A model generated the notes under the pieces. The model was not told the origin of the DNA and made no database searches. It was given only the letters and a program-made list of their open reading frames with translations. The translations under genes were made by a program, and so were the position numbers. Source: Craterostigma plantagineum (taxonomy: Eukaryota > Streptophyta > Magnoliopsida > Lamiales > Linderniaceae). From it: DNA of 64,000 bases. Positions within the stretch are counted from its first letter, which is position 1. Each line of letters begins with the position of its first letter. Below are positions 1-10,516 of this stretch, piece after piece. The stretch covers positions 1-64,000 of the forward strand of contig JAPQWV010000413.1 in the NCBI GenBank assembly GCA_027422505.1, in the 5' to 3' direction.

Positions 1-636
1 CGCCCTGACGTGTCATACGCGCTTAGTGTGACAAGTAGATATCAGGCAACTCCGGGCATAGCACATTGGCGTGCAGTTAAAAATATCCTCAAGTACCTGA
101 AAAAGACTAAGGATATGTTCCTTGTTTATGGTGGTGAACCTGAGCTCGTTGTAAAAGGTTACACTGATGTTAGTTTTCAAACCGACCATGATGATATGAG
201 ATCGCAATCGGGATATGTATTTCTACTCAATGGAGGTGCTGTTAGTTGGAAGAGTTCCAAACAGAAAACAACAGCAGATTCCACTACTGAGGCAGAATAC
301 ATAGCTGCTTCTGAAGCGGCTAAAGAGGGATGTTGGATAAGAAAGTTCGTAACTGAGCTTGTTGTAGTTCCTAGTATTGATAGCTCAGTTGAGTTGTATT
401 GTGACAACAATGGAGCTATTGCTCAAGCGAAAGAGCCTAGGTCACATCAAAGATCCAAACATGTTCTCCGTCGTTATCACTTAATACGAGAAATCGTTGA
501 TAGAGGTGATGTGAAGGTTTGCAGAGTTGATTCTGTCGGCAACACAGCCGACCCACTGACAAAACCTTTACCTCAAGCCAAGCACACTTCTCATAGTGAA
601 TCTATGGGTATTAGATACGATGGAAATTGGCATTGA
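1..636 (+). CDS. Ty1/copia polyprotein, C-terminal part (RT end and RNase H)
   Basis: This is the C-terminal end of a Ty1/copia Pol polyprotein, cut off on the left by the window edge. The reading frame is open from base 1 and starts with the end of reverse transcriptase (RPDVSYALSVTSRYQ-like block). It is followed by a copia RNase H domain with YTDVSF, the SGYVFLLNGG and STTEAEYIA blocks, and the family C-terminus (LYCDNN, then RSKHVLRRYHLIRE, then ADPLTKPLP). The enzyme would copy the element's RNA into DNA in a cytoplasmic particle. A polypurine tract (GTGGGAGAT) and a long terminal repeat follow at once, as expected for the 3' end of such an element. The lineage (Angela/Tork-like) is only a guess from the motifs and the LTR length. 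Confidence 0.93.
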   Translation, partial: RPDVSYALSVTSRYQATPGIAHWRAVKNILKYLKKTKDMFLVYGGEPELVVKGYTDVSFQTDHDDMRSQSGYVFLLNGGAVSWKSSKQKTTADSTTEAEYIAASEAAKEGCWIRKFVTELVVVPSIDSSVELYCDNNGAIAQAKEPRSHQRSKHVLRRYHLIREIVDRGDVKVCRVDSVGNTADPLTKPLPQAKHTSHSESMGIRYDGNWH

Positions 637-718
637 AATATATGATTATTCTGAGGACCCTTGTTTAGAGCTACGTGCATAGAGATGCTTGATTTTGGCT
701 TTAGATCAAGTGGGAGAT

Positions 719-2350
719 TGTTAGTATTGTGATCCAGAAGCCAATATTTATATTGTTGCGGCTTTTTATTTTCACGAATTGAATGATTTATATCATTTTG
801 TTCCTTGAGTAAATTAATTATTTATGGGTCATTTAAGTCGATGGCTTAGATTGTATAATTCCATATTGAAATATATAATATTTACTCTAAATTATCCTTA
901 ATCTTGATTCTTAGCATGGAACACTAATTATCTTGTTTAAGATTAATGTGTGGATTAAATGATAGTTATATTCTACAAACTATTTGATAAAGAGTTATCA
1001 ATTTAATCACCATATATATAATAGAGATTATGATATTTAATAGACCCGAAATGAAACATGTTATGGATTGTGTGTGTCGTTATTGTTTCATACGTGTCTT
1101 GAATTCTATAATATGAGATGTTCATTTTTCATCACTAGAAATGCATGTTTGTTAGTATCGCCCGGCGTTAGCCGTAAGGTAACTCTAAGGGTGGTGCTGC
1201 GACAGGCGTGACTAGTGCAGTGGATTATGTTCATCAAGAATATTTTGTCCCTCATATTTTATGAGTGATGATATCCACAGACCCCTTGATAAAGCGATAT
1301 CGTAATGCATGCAATGTGATTAAGAGCAATCATATTTACGATAAACTTTCAGAATCAAGAAATAAATAAATTGCGAGGATGACACATTTGAAACGTATTT
1401 AGGATATTATGCGACAAGGAATTGACACGGGCAATTATTGCTTTAGGATGGTGATACGTGTATGAGATACTTACTATCTGTGTCACTTGGGCAATCTTAA
1501 TGTATTTGCTAGGTACCACTTATGATTTATAGAATTAGGATGAGATCTAATTCTATTGCCAACGTGACATGGATCCTACTGGGTCACACCGAAAAGAAGA
1601 AGATCAAAGAAAGTATATTTTGTCTGCTACATGGAGATGTAAAAGATGATGATAAATTAATTATGGGATAATTTATTTGTTCATTATATAACACAAAATA
1701 AATAAGATTCAAATTAATATATATGTGATATATAACTATATATATGTGATATATATTTAGTACGTCATTTAAGGAAAAAAGATTTTAGGGAGTAGGCTAT
1801 GCATAATTTGGAAAAATAACCCACAAGGAAAAAATTGCTCATTTGATACTAAATAGTTTAGCATCATACGTTTGAGCATGATTGGTATAAAATAGTATTA
1901 CTTGCTTAAATCATGAGATTAGATATGGCAAGGATTCATTCTATTTTACAATAATATCTTATCCAATCATATGATGATGGATATATAAGAAGCCGTAACC
2001 CTCGCATAAGGACACATCCTTTTATCTCTATTGTGAGTGTGTGCGTATATTACACAAGAAAAAGCAGAAAATGAGCTTTCTGTTTTCGTGAATCAAGTTC
2101 GATCATCTGAGTATTTCTAGCTAAAGAAAGGACGATTCTCTGATCTTGTTCTTGGTGGATATCGGTAGAGATACCATACATTTGATATTTACGGATGTAC
2201 TCATCTCAAGGAAATATCAGGTATAATATCTCTATAAATTAGTTAGGCTTTAATTCGCATGGATCCTGTCGGAATCGGTTGATATGTTGATATAAAATTT
2301 TTGATCTTCCGCTGCGTCTAATACGTGATTATGTGCACCGATTCCTTACA
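719..2350 (+). mobile_element. 3' LTR of the copia element
   Basis: The repeat starts TGTTAGTA directly after the polypurine tract and ends ATTCCTTACA at about 2350, giving the TG...CA ends of an LTR of about 1.63 kb. The region is AT-rich and has no coding potential. A phrase near the 3' end (CTTCCGCTGCG) is familiar from plant copia LTR ends. The 5' LTR lies outside the window, so the ends and the target duplication cannot be confirmed here. What follows directly is a coding exon of an FHA-domain gene. Confidence 0.8.
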
Positions 2351-3188
2351 ACGGGCCAGCGCAAGCTACTCGTCGATCGACCACAAGGTAATAATGTATA
2401 TATATACACACACACAAACATATGCATATATAGTTTCGCTACGATTCTAACAAGCATTATAATTCGTTTGCCCAACAGTCCAACGCCTTCAACACAAGGA
2501 GATGAGGAGGAAGATCGTTCATTTAGAGCAGACGGCCGACGCTTGCCTACAAAGAGCCATGAATGCTCGCGGAGCTTTCGCTCTCTTGTTCGGGCATTCC
2601 TCTTGCAATTTCATAAAAAAGCCCAACGTACGTATGTATGTATATGTATATTTCGACGTATTTTGATATGTTGGCCTCTTTTAATCCGATGTAGGTTCTA
2701 ATTGGTCGAGCAATGGGCGGCGTTGAGGTCGACATTGACCTCGGGCGTCTTGAGACTGGGTCCAAAGTATCTCGAAAACAGGTGAGTCCCTTTCACTACA
2801 CATTCGTTGATTTTTTTGTGTTTTTTTGCCACATCTTTTCTTTTTTGTTTTACTTATTGTGGATGGGCTATTTAGGCTGTAATAAAGCTTGGCCTGGAAG
2901 GGAACTTTACGATAAGAAACGTAGGGAGGAACGGCGTTTCCGTCAATGGCGAACAAGTGATTGATCGGTGGTATGGCCTTAGTAATGGCTGTCTCGTCGA
3001 GGTTCAATTTTGGATTGAATATATTCATCTTTTTTCGTATATCTATAATATATATTATGTGTATAGAAATATATTTAAATGATTCTTTTGAATTTCAGAT
3101 TAGGGGCTTGGACTTCATCTTCAAGATCAATAGAAGGCTCGTACACGAGTATGTGAATAGCATGAGAGGTGAATCTCCAAAGTGCTAA
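2351..3188 (+). CDS. FHA-domain protein, MCRS1-like, C-terminal exons
   Basis: Five exons join in frame through canonical GT-AG introns: 2351-2387, 2479-2627, 2695-2781, 2876-3001, 3099-3188, stop TAA at 3186-3188. The product of about 162 residues has a helical segment (LEQTADACLQRAMNARGAFA) leading into an FHA phosphothreonine-binding fold (VEVDIDLGR, SKVSRKQ, FTIRNVGRNGVSVNG, CLVEIRGLDFIF), then a short tail. The order and wording match plant homologues of microspherule protein 1, nuclear proteins of chromatin/transcription complexes. The 5' end is missing: the first recognisable codon lies directly after the copia LTR end, so either the element inserted into the gene or this is a transposon-cut fragment. 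No in-frame stop is seen in the joined exons. Confidence 0.75.
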
Positions 3189-3429
3189 GACCTTCTCCAC
3201 CCGATACCCAAAACGCAAAATGGGTAGAAAAAATAGTCCGACCGAACTGCAACCCTAAACCCATAATGCGTTGATGGATTTCTTTTTCTTTTCAAACCCA
3301 TTTTTGCGTTTTACTGTTCACACACCAAAAAGTTTGATAAAATCAGATTTTGGCCCATAATGTTACTTAATTATTTTAAAGTCCTATTAGGTAAATTACG
3401 TTTTCACATTATTGTACCATCGGATGCGA
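3189..3429. other. 3' flank of the FHA gene, nothing recognised
   Basis: AT-rich non-coding DNA between the FHA stop codon and the target duplication of the next transposon. No ORF or repeat of note is seen. Confidence 0.5.
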
Positions 3430-3438
3430 TTATTATAC

Positions 3439-3765
3439 TGAATTACTATTCACCGCCCCCGTTTTCCTAGTCACCGCCCCCTAAAGGGCTGGAAAAAGAC
3501 AAAATTGCCCTTTTGAATATAAATTTCTATTTAAAGTCCTTTTTCATACAACACTTTCCATATCGTAATCACAGATCCAAATCAGACTCAAACATAAAAA
3601 AAAAAAAAAAAAAAAAACTCAAATCGCAATGAATCGTTTTTTTGGAAAAGGGAAAGGGCAAAGGAAATGATCTATTGGCACGACTGGTAAGCAAATTATC
3701 GTAAAATGCGTTCGTACGTAGATTAATTACCGAACATCGATCGGAATTGCTCGGGAAAATTGGCC
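3439..3765 (+). repeat. Left terminal inverted repeat of the MULE
   Basis: This segment is the inverted counterpart of about 9525-9875. Shared blocks include the GC-rich outer end, AAATTTCTATTTAAAGTCC, the ATG with its surroundings, and CGACTGGTAAGCAAATT with CGTTCGTACGTAG further in. A poly(A) run at 3597-3618 is an insertion relative to the other copy. Confidence 0.85.
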
Positions 3766-6700
3766 CGGCCGAAAAGAAATTTCAGCTCCCACATGGTGCA
3801 GCCGAAACATTACTTCGGCCACACCATGTGGGAGCCGAAAAAAAATTTCGGCCCTGAACAAGAAAGCCGAAACTGTTGTTCGGCTGTCCTAGTGAGGAAA
3901 TGTGTTTCGGCCAGAGTTGGTCCGGCCGAAATCACTAATCGGCCGTGGCTAATTTTGGCCCTCTCATGCAGGGCCGAGATCTGATTTCGGCTTCAGATAC
4001 AGGCGGCCGAAATTTCGGTTTGGCTGTAATTTTTTTTTTCAGACGACGAGAGTGATGTTCACATCGTGGAGGATTTTGTCGGCGACGGGGTAAATTACAG
4101 TGAGCATTTCCGCCAAGGAGGACGATTTTCGACCGACGTGGAAGCCACTAACTGGGCGAAAAGCGTCGCTGTTGCTCTTGGTTTCGAGGTGATTATTTCG
4201 TTGCATAAGAAATACGGTACAAAAAAATTAATTAGATGTTCTCGCGGAGAACGCAATAGAGGCAGCGAGGATGATTTGGAGAGGCGGTCGAAGTCTAACA
4301 AGTGCGGGTGTCCGTTTCTACACAAAGCCCAGGAGGATCCAGTTACTAAGGAATAGTATATACGTACGGGCCCACCTGAAAAATCCACGCACAATCACCC
4401 TCTGATATAGTATCCCGAAGGACACCGCCAGACGAGTGGGTTAAGCAGCCAGGCAAAGAAGGTTGTAGAGGAATGACTGCTGCGCAAGCGAAGCCAGCTC
4501 ATATCCTCGCAGCTATGAGGGCTCAACACGCAGAAGATAACGCAACGATCCAACATATATATAATTACAGAGATCGTTTGAAGAAGGATAACTCTGAGGG
4601 CCGAAACGTGGTGACCCAGTTGATGCACCAGGCGAATCAGGCCGGATATTTTGTTCAAGCCGTGGGTGACGAAGAGACTAATGCGCTGACACATGTTTTT
4701 CTCGCACACCCAGACTCACTCGCACTGATGAGGACGTATCCGTACTTTATTGGTATTGACTCTACGTACAAGACCAATAGGTATAAGATGCCTCTAGTTG
4801 AGATTATAGGGATGACTCCCTGTAATCACAACTTCCTGTGTGGGTTTGCCGTTATGGAAGACGAGACTGAGAGAAGTTATGGGTGGATGTTGCAGTCTCT
4901 TCGGGATATTCTAGGGCCAGATGTCCACCCTTCAGCGATTGTGACTGATCGTGAGTTGGGCCTTCTCCGACCCACACAGATGGTATTTCCACATTCTCAC
5001 CATCTGTTATGCACTTGACATATCTACAAAGACGTGGAGAACAGAGTTTATTGGATTAAGGGGATGAACAAAAAGACTATAGCGCACTTCACGCATAAGG
5101 CCTGGAAAGCAGTCATGGACGCTCCGACGATAGACGAACACGAGCAGGCCGTGAGCGACATGCGTATGCGTTGGAAAGGTGAATCCGCTATCTTGCAGTA
5201 CGTTGAGCAGACATGGTTGGTGCATAAGGAGAAGTTCGCCAAAGCTTGGACGAACCATGTGGTTCATTTCGGGAACACCACTACATGTCGCGTGGAGAGT
5301 GCTCACAGCGAGCTGAAGCAATGGCTAAACTCGGCCACTGGGTCTCTTGACACCGTGTGGGTGAAGGTGCACGAGCAGATTCAGAACCAACTGATTCGCA
5401 TCAGAAAGGTAAATTAGTTATTATTACATGTTGGACGAAACACTTATCTAATAATTTTTTATGTTGACATGCAGGCGCTGGAGGAGTCCCGCTCGAAACG
5501 AACTACAAAAACTCAGGATTTCCATTCCACACGATATTGTATAGAGTTTCACACGATGCAATATCGATAATGGGAGCTGAGTTGAGGCATGCCAAAGAGC
5601 TGTCAGATGAGGTTTACTCCGCGTGCGGATGTGTGGTGCGAAGTACGCACCAGCTCCCATGTGCATGCGAGCTTCAGCAATGTGTCGACAATAACTACCC
5701 AGTTGCTGCAGAATGCTTGCACAACTTCTGGAGGACCCTCACGATCGGCGAGGGGGTAACTCCCGATATTTCTGATCGGGATTACTTATACGACCTCGTG
5801 CGTGAGGCAGAAGCCCGCGATCCCGCTTTTATGCGTGGCCTCCATCGTGTCATGCACGATCATCTCTATCCCGAGGCCCAAGAGTGGAATGAGCCTGTTC
5901 TTAAGACGTCTGTAAAGGGTCGGCCGAAGAAAGAAGACTCGACGAAGCGGGATCGAAGTGCTTGGGAGTACGCAATCCCAAGGGGAGGACGCAGCGGAGG
6001 CCGCAGCAGTACCAGTCGTAGCAGCCAGGGTCGTACGTCATCTTCGTCTGCGAAGCGGTCTCGAACATTTACTACGGAGACAGGTACTACTATCTTTCAC
6101 GCTTACATTCGTTCAAACATGGATGCACCTCTAATCCTGTAAATGCGTTCTACAGGTGAGTCGAACTTCTTCCACAGCAGCTTGCAGCACCATGTAACAA
6201 CAGTCATACATCCGTATATAATTAGTTATAAGGATGTTGTGGCAGACGGCAATTGTGGGTTTCGCGTGATCGCATCTCATGTTTACCATGACGAGGACGA
6301 ATGGATCACCGTAAGGAATAACGTCGCGAACGAAATCGAGGCCCATTGGGATCGTTACTCGGCTTTGTACTACGGTATTCATTGGAAACGCAGTTGAGTG
6401 TATACGCTGGGAAGGGGGGCTTGTGGACGACAGCACTGGATGTCGACACCTTGTGATCTGTGGGCTGTGGCGACCATTTGGAATGCTGTAGTTATTCTCT
6501 ACGCGTACAGCAATGAGTCTCGCATCAACATGATGTCGAACACAATTTTGCAACTACGTGCCGGCCGGACTGCTAGTGGACCGAGCCGGACGATCGTCAT
6601 GGCGCACCTTGGAGATGATTATCAGCATTACATTAGACTTAATTTATGCCCTCATTTTCCTATGCCCATGTTACATCCGTACTGGGAGACGTATAAAGAT

Positions 6701-6784
6701 CGTGGAGTTGCCGGTTGGGAAATGAGATATCAGAGTCGATTCGATCACTCGTGGAACCTGATGAGACTTAATAATTTGTTGTAA
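3630..6784 (+). pseudogene. MULE transposase fused to an OTU protease domain
   Basis: Degenerate gene of the 3439-9875 element. A putative first exon (ATG 3630, donor GTAAGC after 3686) lies in the TIR. From about 4043 a DNA-binding-like N-terminus (KSNKCGCPF) leads to the MULE transposase core (IGIDSTYKTNRYKMPLVEI, then IVTDRELGL) and an E-containing tail (TCRVESAHSELKQWL). A SWIM zinc finger follows (CGCVVRSTHQLPCACEL, about 5620-5675), then a basic SR-rich linker and an OTU cysteine-protease domain (VADGNCGFRVIA near 6241, histidine block HYIRLNL near 6630). Lesions include stops near 4354 and 4406, a TGA replacing Trp at 5017-5019, a frameshift near 5510, and stop plus shift near 6396. 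The transposase cuts and joins element ends in the nucleus. OTU fusions are known in this superfamily, but their role is unclear. Confidence 0.85.
3764..4018 (+). repeat. Left subterminal GGCCGAAA hairpin array
   Basis: About seven copies of GGCCGAAA or GCCGAAA, each paired after 6-10 bases with the inverse TTTCGGC(C), so the stretch is a row of short potential hairpins. It sits in the putative first intron of the transposase gene. A matching array lies at the other end of the element. Confidence 0.85.
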
Positions 6785-7195
6785 TAATTTTGTAATATTA
6801 ATATTTTTTTTGTTATTATTTTGTGATATTATCATTTTTTATTGTTATTATTTTTTAATATTAATATTTTCTATTGTTATTATTTTTTTAGTATTAGTAT
6901 TTTTTATTGTTATTATTTTGTAATATTATTATTTTTTATTGGTATTATTGTTTTATTGTTATTATTTTTTAATATTAATATTTTTTATTGTTATTATTTT
7001 TAAACTGAGCATTTTTTATTGTTATTATTTTTTTTAGTATTAGTATTTTTTATTGTTATTATTTTGTAATATTATTATTTTTTATTGTTATTATTTTTTA
7101 ATATTAATATTTTTTATTGTTATTATTTTTAATATTAGTATTTTTTATTGTTATAATTTTTAATATTAATATTTTTTATTGTTATTATTTTAATA
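6785..7195. repeat. AT-rich tandem array between convergent genes
   Basis: Roughly a dozen variants of a 30-35-bp unit built from TTTTTTATTGTTATTATTTT and TTAATATTAATA. It fills the space between the stop codons of the transposase-OTU gene and the oppositely oriented mobile-domain gene, so it may contain both poly(A) regions. Confidence 0.85.
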
Positions 7196-7284
7196 GAAAT
7201 ATTCCAAACATAAACAGTTGAGACATATAAAGTTTGTAGTACTTGTCTGATACATAAACAAAGCAGAAACAAAAGAAAAGCACG

Positions 7285-9666
7285 TCATGGGGCATTGCGC
7301 CAACGGTCATTCAGCTCGTCCAGCCTGTCTCTGTACTGCTCGGCACGCGTCGACCCCTCAAGTTGCATCGTAGCTAGCATATCGCTAGTCAAAGTGTACA
7401 TCGAGCTGTAACACTGTACACAGAAATGATACATATTAATAGTGATTAAACATATAAATATAAAAATTCAAATGACATAGACGAATTACGTACATAGTCG
7501 ACGTGGTGGCGCGGGGGTATGCCGCTCGATGAGGATCCTGGCTCGAACGCAATCAGGCGAGGATGAGAATGCCGCTCATACCAGTCCATGTACTGCTCGA
7601 CGGTCTCACCAAGGAACTCTGCGGCGGCCCGGTTGATGTACGAGAGGTTGAGAATGTACGCGTACGGGAACTGCCGCCAAGAACATTCTGCTCAGAATGG
7701 TGCACCTTATACCTCGACGGGTCTGCTGGCATGACCGCCTTCTGTGGCGTACTCATCGGCGGCGGGAAGTGCTGCACGTAACCCAGCTGGCGCAACACTC
7801 TCGAGGGTACGTAGGGCTCAACAATGTCGCGATATTGAACCCAGCCTACAAAAAGAGTCCTCATGTGCTACGCCGCTGGATCGGGACCGTACGGCAACCA
7901 AGCAACCTGATAACAGTTCACAATTTTTATATAATTGTCGTCATAGAAGAATATAAATTGTTAATATACCTCGCTCGCAGTCATGACATCTAGCCGACGG
8001 CGGATCTCAATCAAACGGTGGCCCGTCCGCTCGTGCTGAGATACAGACCACATGCGTGGTCGTGCCTGGCCAGGCTCCACATGATGGGGGAGACGATGTG
8101 GGCGGAAGCATGAGAAGTACTCGTAGATCCACGCCTGGAGTAGCGAGAGGCACCCAGCAACACCCCTCGAATCCGCCCGGCTTGCGAGTCCAAGCTGGCG
8201 ATAGAGGTAAGCAAGAGCGGCCGAACCCCACGAGTACTGGCTGGCAGAGGCCAACGAGCGGTAGAACTCGTGCATGATCGGGATTCACACGGGTCCCGCT
8301 CTTGTCGACGAACAGCGTCGACCCCAAAAGAATCCACAACCAAGCCATGGCCTGAAACCCCGCCGGCCGACCCCGCATCACCTGCATCACGTCTTTTGAT
8401 GCAACCCCACTGCCTCTCCAATAACCCCTCAGCTCGTCTGAGGAGAAGCCCATAATCTTCCTCGCCGCGATCTGCCCATCGCCGACGTCCGGGGTGCCCG
8501 ATAGCGTCGCCCCGTCGATCGGGATACCCAGGATCTGCTCGACGTCGTGGAAGGTGTTCGTGTCGGGCTGCCAGCGCTCCACAAAAGCGCACAGAAGAGG
8601 CTGGTCCAAGTGACCCACCATGACATCTGTGAGGTGCGCAAGGCCCGTGCCATCGATCTGGGCTTGCGTCTCCGGCTGGAACTGGGCGTACCACTGGTTA
8701 AGCTATCGAAGCACTAACGCCCGCTGCTCGCACTTCAGCAGGGGCCTCTCCTCACCCATCCAGATGTGGGGCGCGATGCCCCAGATAACTAGGGATCACC
8801 TCGCCATCTTCTGGACCACCGGGCTGTGCCCCTGCACCCTCCAGGAATCGTCATCTACCACCCTGGAGCGCTTGCTCCCTATTTCATTTTTACGAACGAC
8901 CCAAAAATAAATTTAACATTTTTACGCATATTAAGACACGACATCGCAAGTCAGTTTATACTGGAGAAGGGAATTACCTGAGGAGGCTGGTATGACATCG
9001 TCGTTGGACGACTAAAACGACGCTGCATAATCCGCCACGTCATCATCCGCCTGCGGATCGTGATCCGCATATACGGAATGAGAAGCAACCGCTCGCTGCC
9101 GCCTCTCCTCCTCCCACTCTCTACGAACGGATGCATCAACGCCGGGCGTCCCCGTGTGACGCTCTCCAGATCCCTGCACCGGGGGGGGATCTGCTGCTCC
9201 CTCCGAGTAGGGACTTCCCACCTTGGCCTGAAATTAGATATTTATTTTAAAAAGCAAAAAATAAAAAGAAAAATAACGGCCGATCGCGATTTTCGGGCGG
9301 AACAGTGCCGATCGAAACATGATTTCGGTCGGCAAAGTCCCGGCCGAAACACGATCTCAGCCGGACAAGAGCCGACCGAAGCATGATTTCGGCCGCCTCT
9401 TGCGCGGCCGAAACATAATTTCGGTCGGCCAAGACACGACCGAAACAGGATTTCGGTTGCGACTAACGCGGCCGAAATCGTGTTTCAGTCGTGTCTTGGC
9501 CGACCGAAATTCGGTTTCGGCCGTGCCGATTTTCGCTCAATTTTGCGTTCGATTGACCGTTTTTTCAGCCTATTCCGACATTCTATCTACGTACGAATGA
9601 CTTTTACGACAATTTGCTTACCAGTCGTGCGAACACCCCCTTTCCCTGTCCTTGTCGACGATCCAT
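7285..9666 (-). pseudogene. Plant mobile domain (PMD) protein gene of the MULE
   Basis: Degenerate minus-strand gene. Exon 1 (9666-9622) lies in the right TIR and joins in phase to an exon starting about 9228 (AKVGSPYSEGAADPPP), then to the body. PMD hallmarks are readable in three frames: HLDQPLLCAFVERWQPDTN, TFHDVEQILGIPIDG, YSWGSAALAYLYRQLG, VPSRVLRQLGYVQHFP, EQYMDWYERHSHP, and a C-terminus ending RWRNAP with stop at 7285-7287. Frameshifts (near 8280, 7690 and others) and stops (near 8700, 8805 and 9025) show it is not intact. PMD proteins derive from transposons; the host genes MAIN and MAIL1 are in this family. Its role in the element is unknown. The gene runs convergently to the transposase. 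Confidence 0.82.
9275..9525 (-). repeat. Right subterminal GGCCGAAA hairpin array
   Basis: Six to seven units of about 36 bp, each a near palindrome such as GGCCGAAACATAATTTCGG, lying in the first intron of the mobile-domain gene. It mirrors the array at 3764-4018. Confidence 0.87.
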
Positions 9667-9875
9667 TGCGAATTACTATTTTCTCTGTTTTTTGGTCTAA
9701 TTTGGATGTATGATTTGAAAACTGTTGCGTGGTAAAGGACTTTAAATAGAAATTTTTACTGTTTATTATAGTTTATTCTTTTTAAATTAATTTAAATAAC
9801 ATAAGGGCAAAAACATCTTTTTTCAACCTTTAGGGGCGGTAACTAGGAAAAAGGGGGCGGTAAATAGTAATTCCG
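9525..9875 (-). repeat. Right terminal inverted repeat of the MULE
   Basis: Inverted partner of the left repeat, read on the minus strand. It carries the ATG at 9664-9666 and a GTAAGC donor at 9616-9621 in the same relative places as the left copy. Confidence 0.85.
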
Positions 9876-9884
9876 TTATTATAC

Positions 9885-10516
9885 CAACAAAAGATGTTAT
9901 CATGCATTTCACGATTCTACTAGTAGATATATTTATTATACCAACAGCGGACATTATTATACGTAGTTAAACTTTCATACTATTATACAAACAAAGAACT
10001 TAATTGTACCAACTATTTCAAGTTTCATACCAATATTTCAGCAACACAATTATACTATTATTATTATTATTTTTATTGTCATTATTATTATTATGATTGT
10101 TTTTATTAATATTAATATTGTTATTATCATTTATTATTATTATTCACCATCATTAAATTTGTTTAATTTTAATTATGAGTTGTACAATAAGACAATTATA
10201 AAAATTAGAAATAATGTCAATGAAAGAAAACGATAAAATAACATACTAGTACCAAAATAACAATATATTACATGCCGTAGAAAATAACACAAACAAAAAA
10301 TAATAAACAATACATAAATTATTAAACCAACAACATATATTCAATAGTCAAGCAGACCAACATCACTTCCTCCAATATTATTGAATATGACCAAATGCAT
10401 CGGGTTGGGAATGAATCTTGTTGAGTTTTTTTAGCTCTTTTTTGCAAAATGCGTGTCTTTTCAGCTTCAACATATGCTCGAACCTTTGGATCATTTATGG
10501 AGCTTGAAACAAAATT
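9885..10516. other. AT-rich spacer with ATT simple repeats
   Basis: Non-coding. Runs of ATT/TTA trinucleotides lie around 10060-10150. The outer end of the Harbinger element should fall here, but I could not place a terminal inverted repeat. Confidence 0.5.

Larger units (their letters stand above)
3439..9875. mobile_element. Mutator-like element with OTU and mobile-domain genes
   Basis: A 6.4-kb element bounded by long terminal inverted repeats: about 3439-3765 on the left and 9525-9875 on the right. The outer ends share GAATTACTATT then CACCGCCCCC/TACCGCCCCC, and similarity continues inward through the gene start sites. A 9-bp direct repeat TTATTATAC lies at 3430-3438 and 9876-9884, the duplication size of Mutator elements. 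The site is AT-rich and similar words recur nearby, so the duplication alone is weak, but it coincides with the TIR ends. Inside are a transposase-OTU gene on the plus strand, a plant-mobile-domain gene on the minus strand, subterminal hairpin arrays on both sides and an AT-rich tandem array in the middle. Confidence 0.88.

Noticed and set aside
10..2350. A second copia LTR or solo LTR starting before 719
   Set aside because: No TG...CA pair other than 719-2350 fits the polypurine tract and end motifs.
8007..8694. Two long overlapping minus-strand frames plus plus-strand frames at 8056-8455
   Set aside because: GC-rich PMD coding DNA gives shadow frames; only the frame with the PMD motifs is real, and it is frameshifted.
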